Origin: Geomicrobium sp. JCM 19038
GTDB taxonomy: Bacteria > Bacillota > Bacilli > Bacillales > Marinococcaceae
Length of the DNA stretch: 64,000 nucleotides
Assembly (NCBI RefSeq): GCF_000698125.1
Contig: NZ_BAXA01000015.1
Location: forward strand, 1-64,000
Reading direction: 5' to 3'
Below are positions 1-9,353 of the stretch, piece after piece. Position 1 is the stretch's first letter. Each line of letters opens with the position of its first letter. Below the pieces are notes generated by a model. It did not search any database. It was not told the origin of the DNA and saw only the letters and a list, made by a program, of their open reading frames with translations. A program made the translations under genes and the position numbers.

Positions 1-18
1 GAGGGTGCGGTTTTTATT

Positions 19-2858
19 TTACGTATCCGTTGTAGGTGGATCGTCTGGTTCAGGTTCAGGCTCAGGTTCAGTTGGCTCATCGTCACCGTCATCTCCGTTA
101 GGAGGTGTTTCTTCTGGTGGTTCGGTGTCCTCGTCGTTCCCATTATCGCCTTCACTAGGAGCGTCTTCTTCTGGAAGATCAGACTCTGGTGGTTCCTCTT
201 CTTCAATAGGCTCATCAGGTTCGGTTTCCGTGACGGATGAAGCGCCTGACTGGCGTCCTAGTGTATCTACGGCAGCTACATAGTAACTTTGACCAGATGA
301 TACCCCGGAGTAGCTTGTTGTTGTGTTGCCTTTTACGCTAGCGACATGTTCACCACTCGCTGTATAGATTCGATAGCCGACAATATCTCCTGCTCCATGT
401 TGAGCCCAGCTAATCGTGCCGCCGCTAGAACTAACACCTGTTACTTCAGATGGATTTCCATCTACGACTGGGGCATCCCGTTCTGGAACGAGGTTACCGC
501 TCAAGCTTTCTGGCAAGTAGTTACTAATGTCAACACCACTAAAAAATGTGGAATTAACGGAGAAGCCAGTATCTGTAAATTCACTCGGCGTATCGTCATA
601 CGCAAGATAGCTTTGACCGCTAATTGTAACGTAACGAGTGCCACTTAAGGAATCGTCATATTCTGAAGGTAAATGGGCGCTGTTAAAGAGGTCTGTATTG
701 ACGAGGCCTGCATCATAACACGCTTGTGACGGAAGCAATCCACTTATTCCGCAGATTGATTGACGCACGATACCATCGGGTTGTGAAAAGCGATCATCCG
801 AAAGAACTGCATCAGAATCTGCTTCAACTGCAGCATTCATTAGTGTGGCCCATAATCGTTGATTCCGAGGCGCGTAATCGCCTTGTAGTGATCGATGCTC
901 AGAATAACCGAGCCAGACGCCAAAGCTTACTTTAGGATTCATGCCGACAAACCAATAGTCGTACGTATCTTGAGACGTTCCGGTTTTACCAGCCCAGTCA
1001 CCGCCAAAATTCGTAAGCCCAGGGATTCTAGATGCTGTACCGCTTGAAACGACATCTCGCATCATGTCTATGGCTAGGTACGCCGTTTGAGGTGAGAAGA
1101 CCTCAGTTTGTTCTGACTCATGTTCATAGATGACATCACCGGTATGAGTCTCAATCCGATCAATCATGTAGGAATGATTCCGAGTTCCCCCAGTCGCGAG
1201 CGTTGACAGCGCATTCGTGTTCTGTTCTACCGTTGCGGTAAAGGCCCCGAGTGCATAGGATTGCAAAAGATGATCTTCTTGTGGTCTGTATCCGAGTTGT
1301 AGAAGTTCATCGTACGTTTCTTCTTCAGGCAACTCCCATAGCGTTCGTACAGAAGGGGTGTTTCGAGAGTTTGTAATCGTATCTCGCACGGATGGGATGC
1401 CTGCATAGCCACCGCCAAAGTTGCTAAATGTTCCACCGCCACGGTAATTTGTCGGTACATCTGGAACAACAACACCAGGCTGCACGATGCCTCGCTCCAT
1501 AGCCGAAGCAAAAGGCATTAACGGTTTTACCGTTGAACCGACAGAGCGCCTTGCTTGCGTAGCAAGGTTAAACGATTCTTCTTCAAAGTCACGACCACCA
1601 ACAAAGCTTAAAATGGCCCCCGTTTCATTATCTTGCATAACGGCACCGACTTGCTCGATGATCCATCATTCGAATTCGGACCGAATAAATTGCCGTTTTC
1701 AACAGCTTCTTCCATTGCATCATAAATGTCTTTGTTAATCGTGGAATGAATGCGATACCCACCTAATCGAAGTTGGGTCTCAGCTCTGGCGTAATAATCA
1801 CTGCGAATGGATTCACGTTCTTCTGATTCGTACTCACTTAAGTCAACGCCATCTTTTTCCAAAAAGTAATCACGTAAGATTGGAATCGCACGTCGTTCCA
1901 ATTCATTCGTAATGTAAGGATACCGTTCAAAGCTGTTGCGAGGTGCTGAGTCTGTGAAATCACTGACAATGTCATAGTCTCTCGCTTCTTCGTACTCTTC
2001 TACGGTAATCATACCCGCATCGACCATTCGATAAAGAACGGTATTCATTCGACTAAGACCCGCCGTGAGGTCTTCTTTTAAATCTCCATTTCCATCAAAA
2101 GGTGTGTAAGAAAATGGATTTTGAGGAATTCCTGCAATAAACGCAGATTGCGGTAAATTTAATTCAGAAGCCTCAACGTCGAAAATGCCGTTGGCAGCTG
2201 CTTGAATTCCAGCAATCTGAGTCCCCCCTGCATTGCGTCCGAAAGGAACGATATTTAAGTACGCTTCTAAAATGTCGTCTTTATCAAGATAATTCTCAAG
2301 ACGCATGGCGATCATCATTTCTCTTGCCTTTCGATCAAAAGAAACTTCACTGGATAGCATTTGATTTTTGACAATTTGTTGTGTGAGCGTACTTCCTCCA
2401 GTTTGCATGCCAGTGTCTACAAACTCTTGGAACGTCGCTCGCATGATTGCTTTAGGAACAATTCCGTTATGTTCATAGAAGTATTCATCTTCTGTAGAAA
2501 TAAGTGCTGCTTGTACATAGTTTGAAACGTTTTCAAGTTCGACTTCCCGGCGTTCTAATATAGAAGGAAGCTCACCTAAGTAAACGTCATTGGCAAAGTA
2601 TACTTCACTCGTTTCTTCATAGTTATATACTTCTTCTTTCATTTGTGCTTCTGTATATTCAGGTTCTCCTTCAACGAGAGAAACAAAATATCCAGCTCCA
2701 GCTGCTCCTACAAAGGTTGTTCCGAGTAGTAACGTGACGGTTATGATAATAAATAAATTCCATAGAACTAGACTTGTCAAATTAATACGTTGGATATACC
2801 GTTTATCGCGTAAAGAATCAAGCCAGTTATTCAATTGCTGAATACGAGACTTCATCAC
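19..2858 (-). CDS. Class A penicillin-binding protein (transglycosylase/transpeptidase), frame broken near 1665
   Basis: Bifunctional peptidoglycan synthase at the cell membrane that polymerises glycan strands and cross-links stem peptides. A membrane segment near residues 30-55 follows a basic N-terminus. The GT51 domain shows EDEYFYEHNG and GGSTLTQQ. The transpeptidase domain shows STVK (SxxK), SRN and KTGTS. A fibronectin type III-like module follows, then a tail of about 60 residues rich in Asp, Glu and Pro that ends at the stop TTA (19-21). The N-terminal 400 or so residues and the rest lie in two frames joined near 1660-1670; one added base gives about 946 residues, normal for the family. 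The gene is divergent from tyrS. I am sure of the family; the orthologue name is uncertain. Confidence 0.93.
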
Positions 2859-2999
2859 TCACCTCCATACAAAATCACGCATATTATAGCATACTTTTTA
2901 ACATACTAATCAACAGCTCTAGTACAAATTCGATAATGTTAGATATTTTCCTCTTACCGATTTCCCGTTAGTTTTCCATAAAGGCGATAGAGCATACAG

Positions 3000-3028
3000 T
3001 TGACATGATGAATTCCTCGTGATATAAC
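3000..3028 (+). promoter_or_regulatory. Sigma-A promoter of the tyrS leader
   Basis: TTGACA at 3000-3005 and TATAAC at 3023-3028 with a 17-base spacer. Transcription would start near 3035, just before the T-box leader. Confidence 0.8.
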
Positions 3029-3034
3029 ATGAAG

Positions 3035-3275
3035 CATCGCTATAACATAAAAGTCATGACGGTAACGAAGTAGTTTAGCGCTTATTGGTACAGAAAGTCG
3101 ACGGTTGCTGCGAGTCGATCCAGAACGTTAAATGAATTACATTGCCCGAACTTTCCCGTAAGTGAACGTGAACTCTGCGTTAAAGAGCCGAGTGGAGAAT
3201 AGAGTTGCTATTCTCAACAAGGGTGGTACCGCGACACGTTCGTCCCTTTTTTGGGGGTGGCGTTTTTTTTTATGT
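3035..3275 (+). promoter_or_regulatory. T-box riboswitch leader of tyrS
   Basis: tRNA-sensing leader that lets transcription into tyrS continue when uncharged tRNA-Tyr binds. The T-box core AGGGTGGTACCGCG is at 3220-3233. A clean stem III hairpin precedes it (GAGAATAG/CTATTCTC, 3195-3215). The competing terminator runs from about 3238 into a T run at 3263-3271. A TAC tyrosine triplet at 3138-3140 (context GAATTACA) is the best candidate specifier codon, but I assign it by eye only. Confidence 0.9.
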
Positions 3276-3300
3276 TTAATTTTAATTAGGAGGAAGTTAC

Positions 3301-4540
3301 ATGTCAGAGCAATGGAGCTTAACACCAGAACAAACCGAGCTTGTTGACCGTCAAGTGGAAGATTTGATGCGTGGTATCGTTGAGATCGTCCCAAAAGAGG
3401 CATTTCGAGATAAAATTGCTAAAAGTGTCGTTACAGGTAAGCCACTAAATATTAAATTAGGGATGGACTTCAGCACCTGACGTACACATCGGTCACACGG
3501 TTGTGCTACACAAATTACGTCAATTCCAAGAATACGGTCATCACGTGCAAATGTTAATCGGGGATTTCACCGGACGAATTGGCGATCCAAGTGGAAAGTC
3601 AGAAACGAGAAAAGTTTTAACGAGCGAACAAGTTGCTGCAAACGCACAAACGTATGTAGAGCAATACGGTAAGATTATTGATATGGATAAAGCGACACTC
3701 TACTACAATTCTGAGTGGTTAAGTAAGCTAAACTTTGAAGATGTTATTCAGTTGTCGGGGAACTTAACGGTTGCAAGGATGCTCGAGCGTGAAGATTTTA
3801 ATAACCGTTACAAAAACAATTTACCGATTTCAATTCATGAATTTTTCTACCCATTAATGCAAGGGTATGATTCGGTTGCGATGGATACAGATATTGAAGT
3901 GGGCGGTACGGATCAGACGTTTAACTTAATGATGGGGCGCCAACTTCAAGACGCATATGGGAAAGAAAAGCAAGTTGCCTTGACGCTTCCATTAATTGAA
4001 GGGCTAGACGGCGTACGTAAGATGTCGAAGTCATTGAACAACTACATTGGCATTGACGAAGAGCCTAACGAGATTTTTGGTAAATCAATGAGTATCCCAG
4101 ACGAATTAATGATTAAATACTACAAGCTTGCGACTGACATTCCATTAGAAGAAGTCGAAGCTCTTGAAAAAGGATTAGCGGACGGTTCAGTCCATCCAAG
4201 AGATGCAAAGCAAAACCTCGGAAAACACTTTGTTGAAATGTACCATGGCAATGAAGCGGCAGAAGAAGCGCAACGTTACTTTCAAACGGTCTTCACAAAG
4301 CGCGCGCTCCCGGAAGATTTACCGGTCGTGAAATGGGAAAAAGATCGTGAGATTTCACTGATTGATCTTCTCGTTGAATTGAACATGCTACCTTCTAAAG
4401 GGGAAGCGCGCCGAATGATCAAAAACGGTGGCGTGAAGATTAATGAAGAGAAGCAAGAGGATATTCAAACGACAATAACCGTAGAAGACGAGATGATCGT
4501 TCAAGTAGGAAAACGTAAATTCGCGAAACTAACTGTATAA
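3301..4540 (+). CDS. tyrS: Tyrosyl-tRNA synthetase, frame broken near 3470
   Basis: Class I aminoacyl-tRNA synthetase that charges tRNA-Tyr. It starts at ATG 3301 behind AGGAGG. The HIGH-type motif is HIGHT just after the break, the KMSKS motif is MSKSL, and an S4-like RNA-binding domain ends the protein ([12 protein letters not shown]). The frame breaks at 3466-3472, where GACTTCAGCA should read GACCCTTCAGCA: two C are missing from a CCC run. Restored length is 413 residues, typical for the TyrS family. Controlled by the T-box leader directly upstream. The break is very probably a sequence error because this tRNA synthetase is essential. Confidence 0.97.
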
Positions 4541-4542
4541 AA

Positions 4543-4594
4543 CACTGGGGACAGTCCCCCAGCCCTTTAACGTACCGGGGGACTGTCCCCGGTG
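4543..4594 (+). repeat. Nested palindromic hairpin with GGGGACAGTCCCC core, after tyrS
   Basis: Two arms of 18 bases (4543-4560 and 4577-4594) pair with one G-U, around a 16-base loop. Each arm also holds the shorter palindrome GGGGACAGTCCCC (or its GGGGACTGTCCCC complement). It sits nine bases or fewer after the tyrS stop and may act as its terminator, though only a weak TATTTTAT follows. GGGGACAGTCCCC-type elements recur in Bacillaceae genomes as I recall. Confidence 0.75.
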
Positions 4595-4654
4595 CGTATT
4601 TTATGGTAAATTGTAAGAATAGATCGACAAAGCTATTATTTAGGAGTGAGACGA

Positions 4655-5296
4655 ATGTATAACAAATCATATTTTAGTCGCTTAGGAGAATTTAAAGAAC
4701 TTGCTCCGGCTGCTTTTCAAGCATTTATGGCGTTTGATCAACAAGCGCTACGAGAAGGTCAATTAAATGGGAAGTTAAAGGAACTCATCGCTGTTGCTGT
4801 TGCTCATACGACGGGGTGCCCTTATTGTATTGAGCTGCATGTAAACCAAGTAAAACAAAAAGGAGCAACAAAAGGTGAGATGGCAGAAGCAGTGATGGTC
4901 GCAACAGCACTTAAAGCAGGCTCAGCGATTGCACATAGTGTGAATGCTTTAAACGCGTACGATGATTTTACTGAAGATTCGCTTTATGAATCTTCCTACT
5001 TTAAACGATTACCAGAGCTAAAAGAACTTAGTCCTGGCGCATTCAAGACCTTTATTGAGTTTGACCAAGAAGCGTTAAAGCCAGGTACACTTACGAAGAA
5101 GGAAAAAGAATTAATTGCAATTGCGGTCGCGCATACGACGGGATGTCCGTATTGCATTGAATTGCATACAGATGGTGTCAAAAAAGCAGGAGCATCAAAA
5201 GAAGAAGTAGCAGAAGCAGTAATGGTTGCAACGGCACTAAAAGCAGGTTCTGCACTCGCTCACGGCGTCAACGCTTTAAATGCGTACGATTCATAA
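4655..5296 (+). CDS. AhpD-like carboxymuconolactone decarboxylase protein with two tandem domains
   Basis: Alkylhydroperoxidase/CMD-family protein. The ATG at 4655 has AGGAG eight bases upstream. The protein is an internal duplication: about residues 4-100 and 110-213 are near copies, each beginning YFxRL.ELKEL, each carrying the redox motif TTGCPYCIELH and ending with AGSA(I/L)AH.VNALNAYD. The AhpD active site is E...CxxC...H, and both copies keep CxxC and the following His. Single-domain relatives of about 105 residues usually form oligomers; this one is probably a pseudo-dimer. The substrate is unknown. It stands alone, followed by its own terminator. Confidence 0.88.
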   Translation: MYNKSYFSRLGEFKELAPAAFQAFMAFDQQALREGQLNGKLKELIAVAVAHTTGCPYCIELHVNQVKQKGATKGEMAEAVMVATALKAGSAIAHSVNALNAYDDFTEDSLYESSYFKRLPELKELSPGAFKTFIEFDQEALKPGTLTKKEKELIAIAVAHTTGCPYCIELHTDGVKKAGASKEEVAEAVMVATALKAGSALAHGVNALNAYDS

Positions 5297-5380
5297 AAAT
5301 TCGGCAATAACCTTGAGTGCGTTCCGTAAACGTGTTAGAGTAACTCATTAGTACAGCAAGTCTAACACACATAAAAAGAA

Positions 5381-5406
5381 GGGCAACGAATGCGTTGTCC
5401 TTTTTT
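5381..5406 (+). terminator. Rho-independent terminator after the AhpD-like gene
   Basis: GGGCAACG (5381-5388), loop AATG, CGTTGTCC (5393-5400), followed by six T. Confidence 0.85.
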
Positions 5407-5425
5407 ACGTTTGGAGGCGAACGTA

Positions 5426-5860
5426 ATAAAGCTACGATGCGATAAGGAAAGTGATCGAAAAGGTATAATTCATTGTTTCATTCAAGCCGTTCACTATTCC
5501 GAAGAAAAATTCTACTCAAGAGCACAACGCCTAGCTTGGGCACCGCTTGAAGAGCAAGAATACGAGGCATCTCGGTGGTCTGAAATGTTCAAAGAGAATA
5601 GAACGCTCGTTGCTTTGCACGAATATCAAGTCGTAGGCTTTGCAGATCTTAGAGGTGATGGCTACGTCGATCGGCTTTTTGTGCTGCCAACGATGCAACG
5701 TCGAGGCATTGCGAGTCAACTGCTTAAGCAATTAGAGCAATTTACTAAGGGAGCTGGTCATAAATTCATGACAACGGATGCTAGTGAGAATGCGCGACCG
5801 TTTTTTGATGCGCATGGGTTTAAATTAGTGAGGCGTCAAATGGCAACAATTCGTGGATGA
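5426..5860 (+). CDS. GNAT-family N-acetyltransferase, start uncertain
   Basis: Acetyl-CoA-dependent acyltransferase fold. Visible GNAT features: VGFADLRGDGYVDRLFVLPTMQ as the beta4 segment, then the acetyl-CoA loop QRRGIASQLL. Length about 145 residues. The target is unknown. The start is odd: an ATG at 5390 would lie inside the upstream terminator. The only good ribosome site is GGAGG at 5413-5417, which points at GTA (5423) or ATA (5426). Homologues usually begin near IKLRCDKESD, so either ATA is a rare start or a base is wrong. No ATG, GTG or TTG lies in the correct place. Confidence 0.8.
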   Translation: MKLRCDKESDRKGIIHCFIQAVHYSEEKFYSRAQRLAWAPLEEQEYEASRWSEMFKENRTLVALHEYQVVGFADLRGDGYVDRLFVLPTMQRRGIASQLLKQLEQFTKGAGHKFMTTDASENARPFFDAHGFKLVRRQMATIRG

Positions 5861-5900
5861 AGCTTAGTAACTATACGATGAAAAAGCAGATTACTCACTA

Positions 5901-5937
5901 AAAAACCATCCTAATCACTGAGATTAGGATGGTTTTT
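5901..5937. terminator. Bidirectional terminator between the GNAT gene and rpsD
   Basis: AAAAACCATCCTAATC (5901-5916) pairs exactly with GATTAGGATGGTTTTT (5922-5937). The A and T flanks serve both converging genes. Confidence 0.9.
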
Positions 5938-5946
5938 AAGCAATCA

Positions 5947-6549
5947 TTAACGAGAGTACCACTCAACGATTAACGCTTCTGTGATTTCAGAAGAAAGCTC
6001 AGAGCGCTCAGGAAGGCGAGTGAATGTAGTTTCAAGCTTTTCACCGTCTACGTTTACGTATTCTGGTGTGAAAGCAATTGATTCACGTGCTTCACTGATT
6101 GAAGTGAGGTTTTGAGACTTTTCGCGAACACCGAATACTTGTCCTGGCTTAAGTGTGTAAGAAGGAATATCTACACGCTTACCATCAACAGTGATGTGTC
6201 CGTGGTTAACGAGTTGGCGAGCTCCACGACGAGTGCGAGCAAGACCAGCGCGGTAAACGAGGTTGTCAAGACGAGATTCAAGAAGGATCATGAAGTTCTC
6301 ACCATGTACTCCGTCGATTTTACCTGCTTTATCGAATGTGCGTTTGAATTGACGCTCATTCAAACCGTACATGAAACGAAGTTTTTGCTTCTCTTGAAGC
6401 TGAACACCGTATTCAGTAAGTTTCTTTCTTTGAGTTGGACCATGTTCACCTGGAACATATGGGCGCTTTTCTAATTCTTTGCCAGTACCGCTAAGAGAGA
6501 TTCCAAGACGGCGTGACTTTTTCCAAGCTGGACCTGTATAACGAGCCAT
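5947..6549 (-). CDS. rpsD: 30S ribosomal protein S4
   Basis: Primary 16S rRNA-binding protein that nucleates small-subunit assembly. 200 residues, beginning [16 protein letters not shown] at ATG 6549 with AAGGAGGAG just upstream; longer in-frame extension to 6633 is not supported. The S4 RNA-binding domain lies around residues 90-150 ([17 protein letters not shown]). As in Bacilli it is a single-gene unit away from the main ribosomal operons, with its own strong promoter and a leader near 195 nt. Confidence 0.98.
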   Translation of the reverse strand: MARYTGPAWKKSRRLGISLSGTGKELEKRPYVPGEHGPTQRKKLTEYGVQLQEKQKLRFMYGLNERQFKRTFDKAGKIDGVHGENFMILLESRLDNLVYRAGLARTRRGARQLVNHGHITVDGKRVDIPSYTLKPGQVFGVREKSQNLTSISEARESIAFTPEYVNVDGEKLETTFTRLPERSELSSEITEALIVEWYSR

Positions 6550-6744
6550 AGTAATAGCTCCTCCTTCATCACGATAAATTTGCGTGAAAAAGACGGACAG
6601 TGGCAATCTCTTATTCGGACATTTTGCTTTCACACATCTTCGCTCCGACAGCGAGGAGTTAGTGATGCACCTCTTCGTGTATAGAAATACAGTTGAGGAA
6701 CAAAATGAGCACGTATAAGTTCACCTAGGCTGCCTTTTAACACA
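6550..6744 (-). promoter_or_regulatory. Long 5' leader of rpsD, probable S4 autoregulatory leader
   Basis: About 195 untranslated bases separate the predicted transcription start (near 6744) from the rpsD ATG. In B. subtilis the rpsD leader folds into a structure bound by S4 that represses its own synthesis. Position and length match; I did not fold the RNA or confirm the conserved pseudoknot. Confidence 0.6.
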
Positions 6745-6751
6745 ACTACCA

Positions 6752-6780
6752 TTGTATAAAGATCAGGATGAAAAGTCAAC
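6752..6780 (-). promoter_or_regulatory. Sigma-A promoter of rpsD
   Basis: On the minus strand TTGACT (6780-6775) and TACAAT (6757-6752) are separated by 17 bases. Close to consensus and fitting for a ribosomal protein gene. Confidence 0.85.
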
Positions 6781-6844
6781 CTCTCGATTACGATGGAAAT
6801 CATGATATAGTAGGTAGGAAACTGTTAAGGAAGGTGTGACCTGA

Positions 6845-7519
6845 ATGAATGCTAATGAGCTAGCATCTTATATTGATCATACGCTATTGAAGCCAGAAGT
6901 AACGAAAGAGGCCATCGTAGCATTATGTCAGGAAGCGAAAGATTACCACTTTAAAACGGTATGCGTTCATCCGTACTGGGTGAAGACGGCAGTGAAAGCG
7001 CTTGAAGGCACAGAGGTTGGCGTGACGACAGTAATCGGGTTCCCGCACGGCACGACAACAAAAGAAGTGAAAGCATTTGAAACCGAGCAAGCGATCCAAC
7101 ACGGAGCATCCGATGTTGATATGGTCATTAACGTTGGTGCGTTGAAGTCTGGCCTCGTTGATGAAGTGGAAGAAGATATTGCAGCTGTCGTTAAGGCGAG
7201 TAACAAACGTGCAGTCGTAAAAGTTATCATTGAAACGAGTCAACTTACGGATGAAGAAAAGGTAGTGGCTTGTGAGCGTGCCGTTGCAGCTGGAGCAGAC
7301 TTTGTGAAAACATCTACTGGATTCCATACAGGTGGAGCGACGCTTTCTGATGTTCGTTTAATGAAAGAAACAGTCGGTAGCCTTGCAAAAGTAAAAGCAT
7401 CAGGCGGAGTGAAGAACGCAAATGATGCGAAAGAATACATCGATGCAGGAACAGATCGCATTGGAACAAGCTCAGGAATTGCAATTGTGACAGGTGGACA
7501 ATCACAATCAACTTATTAA
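6845..7519 (+). CDS. deoC: Deoxyribose-phosphate aldolase
   Basis: Cleaves 2-deoxyribose 5-phosphate to glyceraldehyde 3-phosphate and acetaldehyde in deoxynucleoside breakdown. 224 residues, full length. The Schiff-base lysine is K155 in FVKTSTGF; D92 in [10 protein letters not shown] is the partner acidic residue; the phosphate loop ASGGVK and GTSSG are present. AAGGAAGGTGA precedes the ATG. It is not beside other deo genes here and has its own terminator. Confidence 0.97.
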   Translation: MNANELASYIDHTLLKPEVTKEAIVALCQEAKDYHFKTVCVHPYWVKTAVKALEGTEVGVTTVIGFPHGTTTKEVKAFETEQAIQHGASDVDMVINVGALKSGLVDEVEEDIAAVVKASNKRAVVKVIIETSQLTDEEKVVACERAVAAGADFVKTSTGFHTGGATLSDVRLMKETVGSLAKVKASGGVKNANDAKEYIDAGTDRIGTSSGIAIVTGGQSQSTY

Positions 7520-7526
7520 TTACACA

Positions 7527-7559
7527 GGCTCTGCTAACGAAGTTAGTGGAGCCTTTTTT
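7527..7559 (+). terminator. Terminator of deoC
   Basis: GGCTCTGCTAAC / GTTAGTGGAGCC around a three-base loop (7527-7553), followed by six T. Confidence 0.9.
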
Positions 7560-7648
7560 GTGCGATTATGAGTCAGTTTGTTCATTGGTTTAAAGGACAA
7601 CCAAAAGAGGTATTGACTACTATGTAAGTATACTAGGAGGTTTTTATT

Positions 7649-8430
7649 TTGAATTTCCGAGTCGATGCGTTCACACAGTTTGCTTTATCAACGACTGACG
7701 ATGAATTTGGAACGGTAAATGATGTTTATTTTGACAGCGTTGGAAATTGGAAAGTACGTTATATCATTGCAGATACAAGGCCTTGGTTTTTCGGAGGCAA
7801 AGTAATACTAAGTCCTGACAGTGTGGAGCGAATGGAGATAGACGCTCAGCTTCTCCACCTTTCTGCGACAAAAGAAGAAATTAAAGACAGCCCTAAGCCC
7901 GATGAAAAAGAACCGATTTCAAGGACGCATGAAGAGAGGATTTTAAGTCATTACGGGCTACCTTATTATTGGACGGCTCCAGGCGGTATGGCGCAAAGTG
8001 CACACACCCTTATCCGACTGTAGGTCCCCTATCCCCGGTTGCAGTCGAGGCTGTCATTGAGAGCGAAGAAGCTCAAATCTCAGAAGAAACGACGGAAGAC
8101 GTGAATTATCATTTACAAAGCTCTAAAGATTTAACGTCTTATTCGGTCTATGCCCGTGGGGAGAAGATCGGCAAAATTGATGATATTGTGTTCGATAGTA
8201 GAACGTGGCAAGTTGAATTTATTGAAGTGAACACGGGTACGGCACTGAAGAAAACCCACCACCTCATTCCAGTACAGAAGTTTAAAGAGTTTGATCCAAC
8301 CACAGAACGTGCACACGTTGATATTGATTTGGAGAAGCTTAAAGATGCCCCAACTCATGAGCAACTCACAGATGAGCATAAAAAGGGAATAAATAAATAC
8401 TACGGCATGTCCGGCATGTCTGGGTTATAG
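7649..8430 (+). CDS. PRC-barrel domain protein with two barrels, frame broken near 7989
   Basis: PRC-barrel proteins bind other proteins or RNA (related to photosynthetic reaction centre H subunit and RimM). A TTG start at 7649 is chosen because AGGAGG lies nine bases upstream. The first barrel covers about residues 5-80 (FALSTTDDEFGTVNDVYFD), the second follows a linker (GEKIGKIDDIVFDSRTWQVEFIEVNTG). Two frames join around 7989; one extra G in ATGGCGCA (giving GMGAKCTHPYPTVGP) restores about 260 residues. Function unknown; likely cytosolic. Confidence 0.8.
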
Positions 8431-8446
8431 AGTGATCGCTCATAAG

Positions 8447-8480
8447 GAACCGTCTCGCTTTCAGGCAGACGGTTCTTTTT
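8447..8480 (+). terminator. Terminator of the PRC-barrel gene
   Basis: GAACCGTCT (8447-8455) pairs with AGACGGTTC (8467-8475), followed by TTTTT. Confidence 0.88.
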
Positions 8481-8576
8481 GTTGGGAGGTTTGAGTATCT
8501 CCTTACTTAGATTGCCGGATGTACCTATATCGATAATTGCACTATTCCTCTAGAATATTGGTGAAACCGCTACGCA

Positions 8577-9296
8577 GTGATTATTATCTCATCAAGAAAA
8601 CGGTCGCGCAGGATTATTCTTTACTTTGCAGGAGGTGCGCGTTATCCATCTACGGATGAAGAGGCATTCGAAAATGAAATTAACGAGCTTATAAGCTCGA
8701 AGGTTGCTGAACTTTCCGGATTCTTTGTTTCGGAGTCAGCACCACTAAGCTATCGTATTAAAGAGTGTGTGAGGCAACACTATGAGTGTGAAGACGTATG
8801 ACCAGAAGGTTTACTTGCTCTTGGAGACGCCTTTTGTAATTTTGACCCTTTGTTTGGGCAAGGGATTAGCGTTGCGGCAATGGAAGCTGAAGTGTTAGAT
8901 GAATGCTTGAAAGTACAAACACCTCAGTGGACGAAGCATGTTTTTGAGCAAATGCAGCAACGTGTCATTGCTCCTGCGTGGTGGACGAGTGGATTGTCTG
9001 ATTTGCAATGGTCTGGCGTGCACTATGTAGGTGATGGAGAGTTGAGCGATCCAACATTTGCCCACAATTACTTGCGACATTATCTTTCCTATGCATTTAA
9101 AGAAAAAGAAAGTGGGAACACGAAGCCGATTGAAGGATACTTAGCGATGAACGGTCTGTTAGAACCGTTGACGACGGTGTTTAACGCTACAACAGCGCTA
9201 AAATTAGCTGAGCGTTCCGATGAATTTGCGAGTTATAAAACAAAAGAAGAGACGTGGGAGCACGTCATTTCTACAGCGTTACCTACTAAGCGTTGA
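8577..9296 (+). pseudogene. Remnant of an FAD-dependent oxidoreductase/monooxygenase (C-terminal part, internal stop)
   Basis: Only the C-terminal portion of a flavoprotein of the geranylgeranyl reductase / aromatic hydroxylase type is left. The FAD-binding signature EGLLALGDAFCNFDPLFGQGI spans about 8803-8865, and the text before it fits the segment that normally precedes it (YRIKECVRQHYE). No N-terminal GxGxxG dinucleotide fold is found upstream. An in-frame TGA at 8799-8801 cuts the reading frame (possibly CGA Arg to TGA). Unlike other broken genes here it has no frameshift: truncation plus a nonsense codon suggests real decay. Terminal residues after the signature look intact. Confidence 0.7.
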
Positions 9297-9304
9297 CACA
9301 AAAG

Positions 9305-9336
9305 AAGTGATCGATGCCAAGGTGTTGTCGATCACT
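9305..9336 (-). terminator. Terminator-like hairpin after ytsP
   Basis: AAGTGATCGA and TCGATCACTT form a ten-base stem; on the minus strand CTTTTG follows, so it likely serves ytsP. It may also end transcripts from the left. Confidence 0.6.
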
Positions 9337-9353
9337 TCGGTTCAAATCAAGAA

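Noticed and set aside
5-283. Gly/Ser-rich reading frame on the plus strand at the left edge
   Set aside because: It is the antisense of the Glu/Asp/Pro-rich tail of the penicillin-binding protein; composition is a by-product.
6112-6474. 120-residue frame opposite rpsD
   Set aside because: Shadow of the highly biased rpsD gene; no ribosome site or recognisable domain.
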